From Exophiala sp. HKRS030 (Eukaryota; Ascomycota; Eurotiomycetes; Chaetothyriales; Herpotrichiellaceae), in assembly GCA_023897205.1 (NCBI GenBank), contig JAHWDD010000003.1, positions 6,451,665-6,515,664 on the forward strand: DNA of 64,000 bases. The letters run 5' to 3'. The notes under the pieces are model-generated. The model was not told the DNA's origin and made no database searches. It saw nothing but the letters and a program-made list of their open reading frames with translations. Position 1 is the stretch's first letter. Each line of letters opens with the position of its first letter. Below, in pieces: positions 23,471 to 35,100 of the stretch. Both the position numbers and the translations under genes were made by a program.

Positions 23471-25108
23471 ATGAACTTACGCATCTTAGAATACCTTTTC
23501 TATTGCCTTGCACCTGTTACCAGTGCATTATTCAATGATGGGGATCGGCATGTGGACGTCAGCGTCGACTATTTCGAGCTTGCAGGCTCCTCTGGCGTTC
23601 CGGCAATGCATGCAGCAGTACTCCCGCCGGATGGAAAAGTCGTATTTCTCGACAAAGTGGAAAACTACACTGAACTCCTCCTGCCGAACAAACGCTACGC
23701 ATACTCCTCTCTATATGATCCGATAAGTCACCAGTCGTCCCCGCTATCTGTCACGACAAACCCATTTTGCTGCGGAGGAGCATTTCTTCCAGACGGAAGA
23801 CTGGTCACCATTGGAGGCAATGCGCCTTTGCTCTGGCTTGACCCTACCGTTGATGATGGCTTTGATGCGATCCGCTATATCGGATCAAACAGTTCGACAT
23901 ACAACTGGATAGAACCTGGGAACAAATTGGGCTCCAAGCGATGGTATGCCTCAGCACAAACTCTGTCGAATGGAGATGTATTTGTTGCAGCTGGAAGTCT
24001 CAATGGCTTGAACCCGGGTAATTACAGCAACAACAATCCGACATACGAAATCCTTGGTTCTGATAGGGTCAGTAAAGGGAAGAGTATCCCAATGGAAATC
24101 CTCGTCGAAACCCAACCGTACTAGATGTACCCGTTCCTACACCTGCTGAACGACGGCTCATTGTTCATCTTTGCGGATCGTTCGTCTGAGATCTTCAACG
24201 TCACATCGAACTGTACTATCAAAACTATGCCTGATCTGCCTGGAATGCACAGAACCTATCCAAACACTGGCGGAAGTGTAATGCTTCCATTACATATGGA
24301 AAACAATTATGAACCTGAGATCATGATCTGTGGTGGAGGACAAGCACAGGCTGTTGATAGTCGGTGTGATGCTACCTGTGGTAGGTTGAAGCCGTTCAGC
24401 GTGGAGCCAAGATGGCAGATAACCGCTATGCCTGAACCACGAGGAATGGTTGAAGCTGTATTGCTTCTTGACGGCACAGTCCTCTGGCTCAACGGTTGTC
24501 AGCAAGGAGCACAAGGATTTGGCTTAGCCACTGAACCAGCTCTTGAAGCTTTGATATACAACCCGAGAAGAGGCAACTGGTCGATCTCTGGAAGATCAGT
24601 CATTCCAAGATTGTATCACTCGGTTGCGTTATTATTGTTGGATGGGACTGTGCTCATTGCTAGAAGCAACCCCAACGAAATGCCGATAACGATGAGTCAA
24701 GTCGATGTTCGCGACCAGTCCAAGGCATTTCCCACTGATTTCAGGGTCGAGATATACACTCCAGTGTATCTGAGAGGTGCAAATGCATCTAGCAGACCTA
24801 CTGACATCAAACTATCGGATCGAACATATACTGCCAATTCCACGTTCGAAATCGAGTTCATCATCAGGAGCAAACTCGAAACTCTGGATATCATTTTGTA
24901 CTCTGGGGGCTTTGTCACTCACTCTGTACACATGGGACAAGTTATGATATATCTGGAGCATAGCGGCTGGCGGGTCTCGAATACCGGTCAAACGAAGGTA
25001 AAGGCTTGCATGCCAAAAGGAGTCAAGATTGCACCTGGACCGTATGTTGTTTACGTAGTTGCAAATGGCGTCCCTGGGATCGGCGAATTTGTAACGTTCA
25101 AGCTGTAA
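23471..25108 (+). pseudogene. Glyoxal-oxidase-like copper radical oxidase gene with in-frame stop
   Basis: Family AA5_1 enzymes oxidise aldehydes to acids outside the cell and make hydrogen peroxide. The reading frame covers 546 codons from ATG 23471, with a signal peptide (MNLRILEYLFYCLAPVTSALF). Family blocks are present: NPFCCGGAFLPDGR with the candidate thioether cysteine, RWYASAQTLSNGDVFVAAGS, the YHSVALLLLDG tyrosine-histidine block, and the C-terminal THSVHMGQ histidine block. A TAG at 24122-24124 (codon 218) interrupts the conserved motif LVETQPY-stop-MYPFLHLL, where active members have Tyr or Asn. Sequence after the stop is intact to the normal end. Splicing out 24068-24124 (GTCAGT...TAG, 57 nt, in phase) would remove the stop but also conserved residues, and no good branch site is seen. 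Nonsense allele, readthrough or sequencing error remain possible. Confidence 0.8.
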
Positions 25109-25385
25109 TTTATGGCTTGGATAAGATCCTTGAAATATCATTTGTCACGGATAAATGTATCAAGCGGACAAGAAAATAATGGACAATCGAAAAAGACAAG
25201 TCAAAGAGACCCCTCAGAATAGATGCGCATTATGGCTTAAAACCCCTCCGTACATATAGTACGGTCGGACATGCGGCCAAACTTGTCTTCTATTATCCGC
25301 TTTCCTGACCTACCCGAGACTCTTATTCACGTCGACTTGTAAAGAGCACAGTGTAGTCTGCTACACATATGGTCCTTCAATCAAT

Positions 25386-26006
25386 ATGGCAGAGCCGGTG
25401 GCATCAGCGTTGCCTCCAAAAGCGCAATCCTTGACGTCGAATGTCAACGTTAATAAGGATTTGTCTCAAGATCGCACCTGGACATCGACCGCACCCACCC
25501 CAGCAGCGAGTAGTATTCACGAAGCCGACAATGATGTCGTCATGTCTACTTCTCCGACTACTGCCACGATCGCGCCCGCGGCCGGTGCCGGTGCCGGCGC
25601 TGAACAACGAGGCCCCGTCCCTCTCGACTCGCCCTCGCGCACGGCGCCCATACACCCTTCTGTACCCGCGGTCAAGATCCCCGCCAGCGCGGTCTGGAAT
25701 TTGAACCCGATCACCCTTCAACCTTTCACGGACGAAGAACTGGTCAAGTACGGCTACGAAAAGGTCCGCGCGGAAGTGTATTCTGCGCGCGGGGTGGACG
25801 CCAAGGGGAAAGCGGGAGTCAAGGCGAAGGAGGAAGAGGTCGCAAGGTTGCGCGAAGAGACGGCCAACATGTTGAGACAGAAACTCGAGGAACGGGAGAT
25901 CAAGTTGCGTGAGATCACGAGGGAGATGGAGGAGAAAGAAAAGATCCGCGAGGTGGAGAGGAAGGTGTTTAGAAAGAGATTGGATTCGAATTTGAAAAAG
26001 GATTGA
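25386..26006 (+). CDS. Hypothetical coiled-coil protein, 206 residues
   Basis: Family not recognised. The single exon starts MAEPVASALPP. The first 100 residues are Ala/Pro/Thr-rich and disordered-looking. A short conserved-looking core, AVWNLNPITLQPFTDEELV, lies near residue 103, followed by KYGYEKVRAEVYSARG. Residues about 150-200 form a highly charged coiled coil (repeated EE/RL/LRE heptads) ending in NLKKD. Codon use is strongly C/G-ending, as in real genes here. No membrane helix. A 23-bp tandem duplication lies just after the stop. Confidence 0.65.
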   Translation: MAEPVASALPPKAQSLTSNVNVNKDLSQDRTWTSTAPTPAASSIHEADNDVVMSTSPTTATIAPAAGAGAGAEQRGPVPLDSPSRTAPIHPSVPAVKIPASAVWNLNPITLQPFTDEELVKYGYEKVRAEVYSARGVDAKGKAGVKAKEEEVARLREETANMLRQKLEEREIKLREITREMEEKEKIREVERKVFRKRLDSNLKKD

Positions 26007-27493
26007 TTGCGAACTGGAGAACACTCTCACAGAGTCGGGGAGAATACTCGCACAGAGTCGGCAAAATAACGACCACTCACAAGATGAGCACGTCTAGAGT
26101 GAGGTGGACTGTGTGTTCCTGGCGATCGAGGACAAAGGCACGTCGAGGGCGTATTTCGATGCAATGAGAGGGACATATCGCTCAATAAGACTGGGACTCC
26201 TCGTGATTGGACCACGTTGCTTCGCTCATCGCGAGAAGTAACATCCCCGGCATCGTCAGGACCACCGGGTTATGGTTGTTTTGGTCGAACGGACCTTCCA
26301 ACTTTTACAGAGGTGTTAATCCCACCTCAAGGAACTAAAGTCGACACGACACATGTTGTGATTGGTGGCCAACTGTGTTTTACGATTTCACAACGTGAAG
26401 GGATACATCGACAGCGCTGCATTTGAACAGCGGAAGATGCCATCTCCCTCAAATGATACCAATGATTTCCGTCCATGACAACGATGGAGACGTTGTGAAA
26501 CGCCAGAAGTTGCCCGGCTAGGTCAATGGTTATGTAAGGGACCCCATGGTGCAACTGTTACGTGGCTACCTAGACTTCAATAAAACTGTCATTGGAGACA
26601 GCATGCATTTGCAAGAGAACCGAGAGGTGGACTGTGCACAGCATCGCTTAGCATCGATTGACAACAAGAGCCATACATAGCATAGATGGCTGCTCCGACG
26701 CCACCGGAGAGATGAGAGGTCAGGTTCTCCATATCTAGCTTCTAAGGTTTAACCCTCAGAGAATCAGAGAGACATGGTACAGCACTGAGTTTGCACCTAG
26801 TTCTCGTAATCGAGTTTGGAACTTTTCGTGGCAAGAAGATCATGAAACCACCAGGCATTGTGAACCGTTTTCTACGGAGTAAACGAGTAGAAACAGGTCA
26901 CGTCGTTCTACATATGACCACGGAGGGAGTAAACAGAGTTCAAGATCGTGGTCGCGGTTACAGGGCAACGAGGTTTGCTTTACTTCTAGAACCCTTTCTC
27001 GAGTCCGGTGGCGATTCGTCGCTTAGCTCCTCGTAGCATTCACCTTTGCCACCACTCAAAGTTTGACATCCGACTCAAAGAAACACTTACAAGGTGACGA
27101 ACCAGATGAACACGACTTCTGTACCGCCCGAGGCTTCTGTGTTGGTTAGGAGGAGGGGATAGTGTCCGGATTTTCAGACAGGTACTCCCTCAAGGGGGAA
27201 ATGTCATTCGTTTATGTAGTCTATGTGAACCTATCAAATTGATCTGCATCTCCGAGTTGAAAAGAACTGGGAGGAGAAACAGTCTTCACATGTCAATCCT
27301 TTGGTTGTTGTCTTCGAGTACAGCCTTGCCGTGTCTTGGCGTCCAGAATCCACTTCAATCTCAGCCTTGTTCCGTCACTCTTCCAACTCCGCATTTCGCG
27401 TCTTCGAAAGGTGATCGATCTTCTTGCGTTCCTACAGTGAAATGTTACGGGGCATCGTCTCGACCGGTCTTATCTGTCCTTGCCTCGGTGCTG
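26007..27493. other. Gene-poor region upstream of RRG7
   Basis: About 1.5 kb with no supportable gene. It contains the 26017-26062 tandem duplication and one TACGGAGT octamer (26873-26880). An ATG at 27290 is in frame with RRG7 and could extend that protein by 68 residues. Confidence 0.45.
26017..26062. repeat. Two-copy 23-bp tandem duplication
   Basis: The units at 26017-26039 and 26040-26062 match at 20 of 23 positions (GAGAAYACTCKCACAGAGTCGG). They lie 10 bp past the stop of the coiled-coil gene, in the presumed 3' UTR. Confidence 0.8.
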
Positions 27494-28972
27494 ATGCTGT
27501 TTCGCCATGCCTGTAATATATCAACATCCCATGGCGTCTTCTTCAGCGGGCGACCTGTCCACCGCAGTGTGACCGCCTCGTCGTCTACTCTTGTTGCTTC
27601 TCGGCAGCCGATCCTGCACGGCGAACGAGGGTCTCGTCGCAATGCGGAGGAAGTGAGAAATCGGATACAGCAGCGAACAACTTGCCATGACTCGACGCAG
27701 TCTCAGTGTGGCACGTCTCTGAGGAGCGCAGACCGCCGTGAGGGTTCTGGTTTTTGTTCCTTCACCACAATCCGCTGCGGTCGTTCGTTCACCACCACCT
27801 CTACTCGACATGAAAACCAAGACCTGAAGACGCGCCGCTCTACCACACATGCCGGCGTGGCCTCGTCCAACACCACCACCAATGACCAGCATGCCACCGT
27901 AACTTCCACACCGGTGCCTCCGCGGTCCCCGACGCAGTCTCCCTCCACTGCTCCGTCTTCGTCTCACTCTACCCTCCAAACTTTCCTCGCGCACGCCGCT
28001 CGGACGGGCCTCTCTCCCTCCTCCACCGTCTACACGGGCACGGTCTACGAATACCTCACGGCCTCCACGCTGCGAGCCTACGGTTTCGACCTCCACCGCG
28101 TCGGAGGACGAGGCGATCGAGGTGTTGATCTCGTGGGACAATGGCACGTACCTCTCCTCTCACCCACCACGGGGACTTGGAAAGAACACACAAACCCCGC
28201 TGACGACAACGTCGTTGTCGACACCGAGACGTTTCGTGTCGTCGTGCAGTGCAAGCGACTCGTGGGGAAACATGCAAAGATCGGCCCCAACCTCATCCGC
28301 GAACTCGATGGGACAGTTCGAGCGGCGAGGTTGGCACCGCTGTTTGAGAGTTTGTTTTCGAATGGCCCGAAGGGGGAAGATGGAAACGATGGTAACAGCC
28401 CAACGAGTTCAAACACATCTTTCCCTACCATTGGCATCTTGGTAGGAACGAGACCAGCTACAAAGGGTGTGATGGAGAGCATGAGAAGATCGAATAGACC
28501 TTTGGGTTGGATCATGATGGAGGAAGAAGTAATGGATTGTCCGACCGAATCATCATCATCCCCACCCGGTGCGAAAGTTACAGTACCCAATGCATCATTC
28601 AACAACAGTACCAAAGAACAAGCCGTGTCAGAGATGCCTGTGGAAGGTTGGACATCCAAACCCTCCGAGGGGAGAACCTCGGATGCAGACGCTGACACTG
28701 ATACTGATGCCGAGGCTGAAGCCACTCGCGATTCGGCACCTACTCTTGACGTTGGGACGAGCGAGACATCGACGGATGACAACATTCTCAGCGACAGTGA
28801 CACACATACGACCCCCCAACTACCAATACGAGGCAGAGTTCGTCAAATTCTATGGAACCAAGCGGCGCGCAATCTGGGTCTCGACGACGTCTCGGTGGTT
28901 CCTCGTTACGACTCCTCGGGAAGGGAGGAAGTCGTGCTCATGCGCGGTGGACGAGTTTGGGGCGGATCGTGA
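27494..28972 (+). CDS. rrg7: RRG7 family mitochondrial protein, restriction-endonuclease-like fold
   Basis: RRG7 (formerly DUF2034) is needed for respiratory growth in yeast and is mitochondrial; its molecular role is not settled. From ATG 27494 the single exon gives 492 residues and starts MLFRHACNISTSHGVFFSGR, a basic, Ser-rich presequence-like segment. The conserved core begins at TVYTGTVYEYLTASTLRAYGFDLHRVGGRGDRGVDL, here covering two adjacent motifs of the family, followed by FRVVVQCKRL. GVDL plus the Q-x-K of VQCKR match the acidic and lysine positions of a PD-(D/E)xK nuclease fold. A variable Ser/Thr/Asp-rich region follows, then a final conserved strand. The upstream in-frame ATG at 27290 would give a longer form. 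Confidence 0.8.
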   Translation: MLFRHACNISTSHGVFFSGRPVHRSVTASSSTLVASRQPILHGERGSRRNAEEVRNRIQQRTTCHDSTQSQCGTSLRSADRREGSGFCSFTTIRCGRSFTTTSTRHENQDLKTRRSTTHAGVASSNTTTNDQHATVTSTPVPPRSPTQSPSTAPSSSHSTLQTFLAHAARTGLSPSSTVYTGTVYEYLTASTLRAYGFDLHRVGGRGDRGVDLVGQWHVPLLSPTTGTWKEHTNPADDNVVVDTETFRVVVQCKRLVGKHAKIGPNLIRELDGTVRAARLAPLFESLFSNGPKGEDGNDGNSPTSSNTSFPTIGILVGTRPATKGVMESMRRSNRPLGWIMMEEEVMDCPTESSSSPPGAKVTVPNASFNNSTKEQAVSEMPVEGWTSKPSEGRTSDADADTDTDAEAEATRDSAPTLDVGTSETSTDDNILSDSDTHTTPQLPIRGRVRQILWNQAARNLGLDDVSVVPRYDSSGREEVVLMRGGRVWGGS

Positions 28973-29500
28973 CGCCCACGTGTTGCAAATATTGTGCGGA
29001 GTAGAGAGAGAGAGATCGATATAATCCTGTCAATAGACAACGGTACGTTTCACTAGTGACAGCACCTCCTTGTTAAGATCTAAAGGACGACGCGAGAAGA
29101 ATACCAGTATCCTAGAAATTTCCTTTTTTGTTCAAACTTTTCCTCTTTGTAGAAATCTAGGAAAGAGTCAAGTCTAGGAACAGAAGGCCTATGTACAATA
29201 TGACCTGACCGACCATAAACAACTCATATCGTCGATATCGATAACTATAACCGAGCATATGGTCAAGCCAGCGTGCCGTCGTGCAACTCCTTGCGCAAAA
29301 AATGAGAACGACCATTCCTCTTCCGTCCTTGCTTTCCTCGGTCGCGGGCAAATGAAATCGGAAATGGTATGATGGTACATTTCCCTCTCCCCTCCTCTTC
29401 GACTGCCGATGCACCCCTTCCCCTAATCTATATGCCATGCAAATGCCACTGCAAGTAAGCATACATGAAAAAAGTCCTGATCTCTTTTGTTTCAGACCTT
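28973..29500. other. Convergent intergenic spacer
   Basis: This lies between the 3' ends of RRG7 (plus) and the carnitine acetyltransferase gene (minus). No gene is supported. Confidence 0.5.
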
Positions 29501-31601
29501 TTATAGCTTGGCCTTTGGTGGCTCCAACGACGGCAAGAGCATATCGCGGATATCGTTGGCGGCTTCATTCAGGTAGAAGCTCATTCTTTCGCAGCCGAGC
29601 TTCTTGGAGACGACGTTGAATTGAATACTGTTTTCATCATGTCAGCATATATTCCCGCATCTCCCCAAAACTAGAGGCAATAGCATACCTGTTCTCATTG
29701 ATCATATAAGCAATACCCCAACCTTGGTCGATGACCTGGCTCCATCCGTAACCGTTGAAGTATTCCGAACTCAACTGACTCGAACTGATGTACCACGACG
29801 ACGAGTACGTGAATGCTGGGTCTTTGAAGAGTTCGGGCACCTCTTCACCTTCTTGGATGAGTTTCTTGAGGCCAAACAAGTGTCGGTCCACTCCGTATCC
29901 GTCGCTGGCATCGGCGGTATATTGAACGTGGGCCTTGACGGCCTCGCGGAACAGTCGCTCGGTCTCTTCTCGGGAGATCGAGGCGTCTGCCATGGCGTCG
30001 CAAAACGCGACGGATTCGTCCGAAACGGTTCTCGTGGTTTCTGTTCGTCCGAGCTGGTATTTTCTCGTGGCTGCCGACTCGTAGGTGGGTCTGTTCTTGC
30101 CGTACATCTTGTGGTAGGCGAGTTGAATGACCATCTGAACATAGGCATCGGGGGAGCACTTGAACTTTTTGATCAAGCCCTTTCCGTACGCCTGGTAGGC
30201 TTGCACGCGCAGGTCATGTGCAGCAATGGTCTGGCGGAATTGGTTTTGTGCGCTGGCCACGTCTTCGAGAACTGCGGTGTTTGTCTCGAATTTAATAGGA
30301 GTAGGGTCGGACAGGTCAGAACGAACGCTCGGGTCGTCAAAGTCGAGCTTGTTGTGGACGATGTAGGCGTTGACAGTGTCGCAGAGTCGGTGGGTCGGTG
30401 TGCCATCCATCATACTGTGTTCACCCATGAAGCCTGCGGTGCCGTTGTCGTTGACGATGAATTGAAGAGGCTTGTCGTACCATCTGTTGGAACCATCACC
30501 ATGCCAGTAGGCGTGTGCTCGTTCCTCCAGTGTCACGGGAGTTGCGGAGTCCAGGCAGACAACAAAGGAGGAGGCCTCGATCTCCTTCAGAACCCCCGCG
30601 TTGACAGGGGATGCGGAGAGCAGGTTCTCTCGTGCTTTCGCACCCTGGTCTCGTGGTAGGGAGGTGAGGGCACCGATTGGGTCGGACATTTGTGCGCTTC
30701 TATAGACCTTGTTGAATTGCTGTTCAAACTCGGAGGTGTTGAGCTGCTTTCCATTGACGTGCGTCTGAACCTTGAAGAACTGGTTGTTTCGAATGACAAT
30801 GATGTACTCGTTTCCTTCTGCCGGGTATTGTACTGGGTAGTCGGCAGGCTCTGCGGCGACTCTGGAGGTGTTGAACATGTATTCGTAACTGCTCATGGCC
30901 ATGGGCTTCTTGCGCATATATTCGGGCTCCAGACTCTTGTCATCGACCTGGCGCTTGAACTCGAGGGCAGCAGTGGTGATGGCTGCGGCTCGCTTGGCAG
31001 GGTTTCTCCTTCTTCGGTCATCTCGGAATGAGTAGAAGTATGAGACGTAAGGAACCACAGGATCCTTGTAAGCCAGGTATGCTGCTTCGTTCCACCAGTC
31101 TATGATCCAGTTTTTGACCTTGGGATCTTGCGCCTTTGCTATTAATCTGTCCTGCAGCTTCTGTCCCAGGCTACCTGGTTGATTGAACGCGGCGACGGCT
31201 TCTTGCGAGGCCGCGAACTCCTCCTTGGACAGCAGTGGGTGCAGACTCTTGAGGTATCGGGCGGAGGTCTCTTCAAGGGAGGGAACGGGGAGTCGGGGGA
31301 GGGAGTCCTCGAACCGGAGCATGGCTCCTTTGGACTTGTCTTCTCGGTATTCTGGCATTGCTTTAGCAGTGGTTCTTCTAGAGGGGGGTGAATGGCCATA
31401 CCCTCGGTCACCCAGAATTGCTTTGTGGTGGAAGACTTCCTCTTGTTTGCCGGCGCCATTGTAAATGCCTGTCACGCATGATCAACAATTGACGTCAACG
31501 GGTTCGACAACAGATATACACACCTTGACAGCGAGGGAAGTTCTAGGAGTCCGTGAGATTGCAGAGAGTGATGAGGTAGCTCTGCCGACGGAGAACAACA
31601 T
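29501..31601 (-). CDS. cat2: Carnitine O-acetyltransferase, predicted dual mitochondrial/peroxisomal
   Basis: Transfers acetyl groups between CoA and carnitine so acetyl units can cross organelle membranes; needed for growth on fatty acids and acetate in model fungi. Minus-strand exons 31524-31601, 31402-31468, 29689-31351 and 29501-29627 join to 644 residues. Exon 1 encodes MLFSVGRATSSLSAISRTPR, a good mitochondrial presequence. A second in-frame ATG at 31459 in exon 2 (MAPANKRKSS) would give a 615-residue form without it. The C-terminus is PPKAKL, a type 1 peroxisomal signal. The catalytic histidine lies in GEHSMMDGTP. Intron 2 (50 nt) has GTATGG, CTGCTAAA and CAG; intron 3 splits NENS-IQFN. 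Alternative starts plus AKL match the arrangement known for yeast Cat2 and Aspergillus AcuJ. Confidence 0.92.
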
Positions 31602-32177
31602 TACCAGATCAACTCGACGAGGGAGGGGAGAGCAACGACAACTGGGTGAGAGAAAAGAAAGGAATAGAAAGGACTGTAGCTGGCCAGGACAGCAATAACA
31701 AGGCTCTACTTGTATGGAACTTTTTGGATCGGACGGGATTCGGCAAAAATGGTAAAAAAGGGCACGAGGATGGAAGGATGGGAAGCGAATAACCGCGGCG
31801 CGATGAAGAGGCAGATGGTACGGATAACAGTATGGAAGAGATGAACCCCGGGAGACTCTCTCTCTCCCTCTCTCTCTACAGAGACTCCGTTGAGCCGAGG
31901 CAAATCACACTGGCCGCAGTCCGAAAAGGGAATAGTGGCTCCGGCATCCCACATTCTCTCGCTGGCAACAATATGGAAATTCCCGGAGCACAAGAAAGAG
32001 ATGAACAGGTGAGCAGATCCACGCCCGACGACTCCGGAATGATATGGGGTTGGCCATCCCTTACTCGTAGGTATGAGGACAGTTGTATATTATCATTGAC
32101 TAGCATCAGGCTGAGGCTGTGTAACCATCTATTGCCTCCCTCTTCTCGTTCTATTGTATACTCAGATATGTAAGGTA
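31602..32177. promoter_or_regulatory. Promoter region of the carnitine acetyltransferase gene and PMS1 3' end
   Basis: A 576-bp spacer between two minus-strand genes. A CT-dinucleotide tract lies at about 31856-31878, flanked by GGAGACTC and GAGACTCC. No known fatty-acid or acetate regulator site was recognised with confidence. Confidence 0.45.
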
Positions 32178-35100
32178 CTATTCCGATACGAATCTCTGTA
32201 ACGCCTCACCAAGTGCGAGAGTGCTGCCGTCCGCCACTGAACTCGCATCTCCCTCCAGCCATGGCTGAAAAGCATTCAAACTGCAAACATGTCTCATCGT
32301 CGGTCGACCATGAGGGCAATTCCAAGGTTTGTCGATTGTACCCATGTGCTGTACGACCTTCTCCATTTGCTTCCTGGACAATGTTTTACCGATCATGATG
32401 CTGGACCGACATGCTCGCATCGCAAACATCTTCCGGACTTTGCTGGGCCGGGGAACATCGTGTCTGCTTTCCGTCCCAAGACCTGGAGCCTCTGCTAGCA
32501 ATTGGATGAGCTCTTCTAGGTCGCGGGTGTTGAAGACAACCTCCTTGCTCAGCGGAAGGCTGATGAGTTTGCATCGCCGTCCTACCACAGTCTCACCACT
32601 TGTGTCAACTTCGACGAGGAAGCCGTTTTTCTCGAGAGCGTCAACATTCTCCAGCACAATTTCCTCTTCTACTGCTGTCAAGTCAAGTACCGCGGGCTGG
32701 ACGAGCCTCTGATTGCCCACGACTGTCTCCGCCTGGAGCCTCTCGAAGTTGTACTTCTCATCGGAGGCGTGTTGGTCGATGATGAACAATTCGTCTTTCC
32801 TGGTTCTTGACCTGGTCTCATCCCCGTCATCGCCATTCCTCGTCGCAAGGATGAAACCGAGATTGAATTGCCCAACAATGTCCATCTCTGCAAAGTCCCC
32901 CTTGGACACGGTAAGTGAGAGTTGTGCTTCCGGGTCTTGGGCGACATGGCCGTGTTCTTGGCGATGTCTGAGCGCGTCCGTCGTGGACCTGATGTTTTCG
33001 AGTTGCACCAAGCCTTGAGCTATATTATCTAGCGAAAATTCAACTGTCGCGAGTGTGCTTGTCGTTGAATCCTTAATTCGACCTCCAGAAAGGGCCTTTG
33101 CGGCCCGCTTGATGTTTTCCTTACTGGCCAACGCCGAATCTTCCTCAGCGGCTCGAATGAGTTCCACGACGCGCGCTTCTTCGATCTTTTGCTTCTCTTC
33201 CTCATTCACGTAGTCGGAATCGTCGTCTTCTTCAGCAGGCCCGTCTCGAGTTGCAGATTCTCCTGAATCTTGAAGATCATCAGACTCGACAAGCTGATGA
33301 ATTGCATCATCCGACTCTGGTGTCTCTCGGTCCGTATTTTCTTCCGAGCTACTCTGGTCGAAGCCTGACTCGGCAGCCGAATTTAATTCTTCTCCATCAT
33401 CACCACCCCCTGCATCAAAGCGGCGTAACTTTTGTGAGAACTTCAACATTGCTGGTGAAGGCATCTCGTGCCTTGATGAAGACACATTGGTTCTAGCCTC
33501 GCTCGTCGATTCGTTTCCAGTTGGAGATTTAGGATACTGAGATCCAACGATGGTTGTGATCTTCTCTTCTCCAATCGTTACTGTGGCAAGCTCTGCAGGC
33601 TGCTTCCTAGGTCTCATTCGCTCGAAGGCATTGAGAACGATACCTTTATCCTCTTGGTGAGATTGCTGGCTGAGTGATGGGATCTCCGATTCTTTCCCAT
33701 GCTTGGGCGAGGCTGGTTGATCCTTGCATCCAGATTTTACGTTTTGTTCAGCCATTCGTGCGTTAAAATCTTGTACATGAATCTTGATAGGGTCATCCTG
33801 TAACGCTTCCGTGTTTTGAATTTGAGTAGTCCCGACTGCATCGATGTCGTTGCCTTGTTCGAATCCTTCCCCTTCATCGTCCATTTGCTCTTCATCAAAT
33901 CCTTGTTCTTCTGCTAGCTTCTTCGCCAAATCTTTCGCTCTTCGTTCTTTTTCCTTTTCAGATGTTCTTCGACCTTCACCATCATCGCTGTTCTCGTCTC
34001 TGGTGCTCGTAAACTTTCGAAAATGCTCAAGCATCAAGGATTTTGGTGCATCTTCATCAGCAGTCTCAGTATCCTCCTCGAGACCTTCTTCATCTTGGAG
34101 AATCGACTTGGCCGTCACAAACCCTTGTTGGATCTTGGGACTGAGCGAGGTGGATGAAGGACGCGGTTCAAAGTTCAATTGCCGGAAAGATGGCAATCTA
34201 GACGCGTGCGGCTGAGATTGAGGCACCGTTTGATCTTGCTTTTCGAACATTTCGTTCAGTGCAGTTTTCAGATTTTCAATCAGAATTGCCGCATCGTGTA
34301 GCAGTATAGTCCTCTTGTCTGGCGATACGTTGACATCATAGGCATTCGTATCCATTTGGAAATCAGCAAATATAAAGGGTGACTGAGAAACATTGAACGA
34401 CTTGTATACTTCATTGATGGCTTTGGCAATTTGCGGCAATCCGCATGGTCGACCGTTGACGAAGAACATTTGACGATCAGGAGTTTGCCTTCCCTCTCCG
34501 AAAACAGGCTTCGAGATATGGCCTTTGACAAGTAGCTTGCCGCTGGACGTGTCATTATGAGCCATATGTGGCATGTTTGATTCGAAATCCAGGGTCAGAT
34601 CCAACGGCATCAAAGCCGAAAGTGTCTTCGCGCCATAGACGTTCGCAATGTTCTCTCGAGTGCTGTCGTTGGCTTTCGTGGAGAAAACGATCGTGCTCTT
34701 ACCCTTTGTGACAGCATGCTTGACCGTAAATTTGACATTGACGCAGATACAAGCATAAGCATGCAGTAAGCCAAGCACCTTGCCATATTCACGTTTTATA
34801 TTCTTAGTCAGCTCCTTGCGACGCACAGGTAAACTCTCAAATAACCCCTCAACAGTGGCAGTTGTGCCCCGTTGACAAGCAACTAAGGTAGTTGAGCTGA
34901 GTCGCCCCATGCCATCGAAGTCGAGACGCTTCCCCTTTGGTGCCTCCTGTGCTTGTGCAGTTGTGACGGAGAATTTCGATAAAGCACAAAGGGACGATAG
35001 TGCTTCGCCGCGGAACCCAAAGGTCTGCAAACTGGAAAGGTCGTCATAATTGGAAAGTTTGGAAGTAAAATGCTTCAGCGCGACGTTTTCATAGTTTTCA

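Noticed and set aside
24125..25108. Second half of the glyoxal oxidase as an independent gene starting at ATG 24125
   Set aside because: It has no signal peptide, no promoter space and begins mid-domain; it is better read as the continuation of one interrupted gene.
29724..30659. 311-codon plus-strand frame opposite carnitine acetyltransferase
   Set aside because: Val/Gly-rich shadow of the real minus-strand exon; no family.
31142..31459. 105-codon minus-strand frame MAPANKRKSS as its own small gene
   Set aside because: Its first part is exon 2 of carnitine acetyltransferase; the rest runs through an intron in the wrong frame.
31856..31878. CT dinucleotide tract as a functional element
   Set aside because: Ordinary microsatellite; fungal promoters often carry pyrimidine tracts and nothing more specific is visible.
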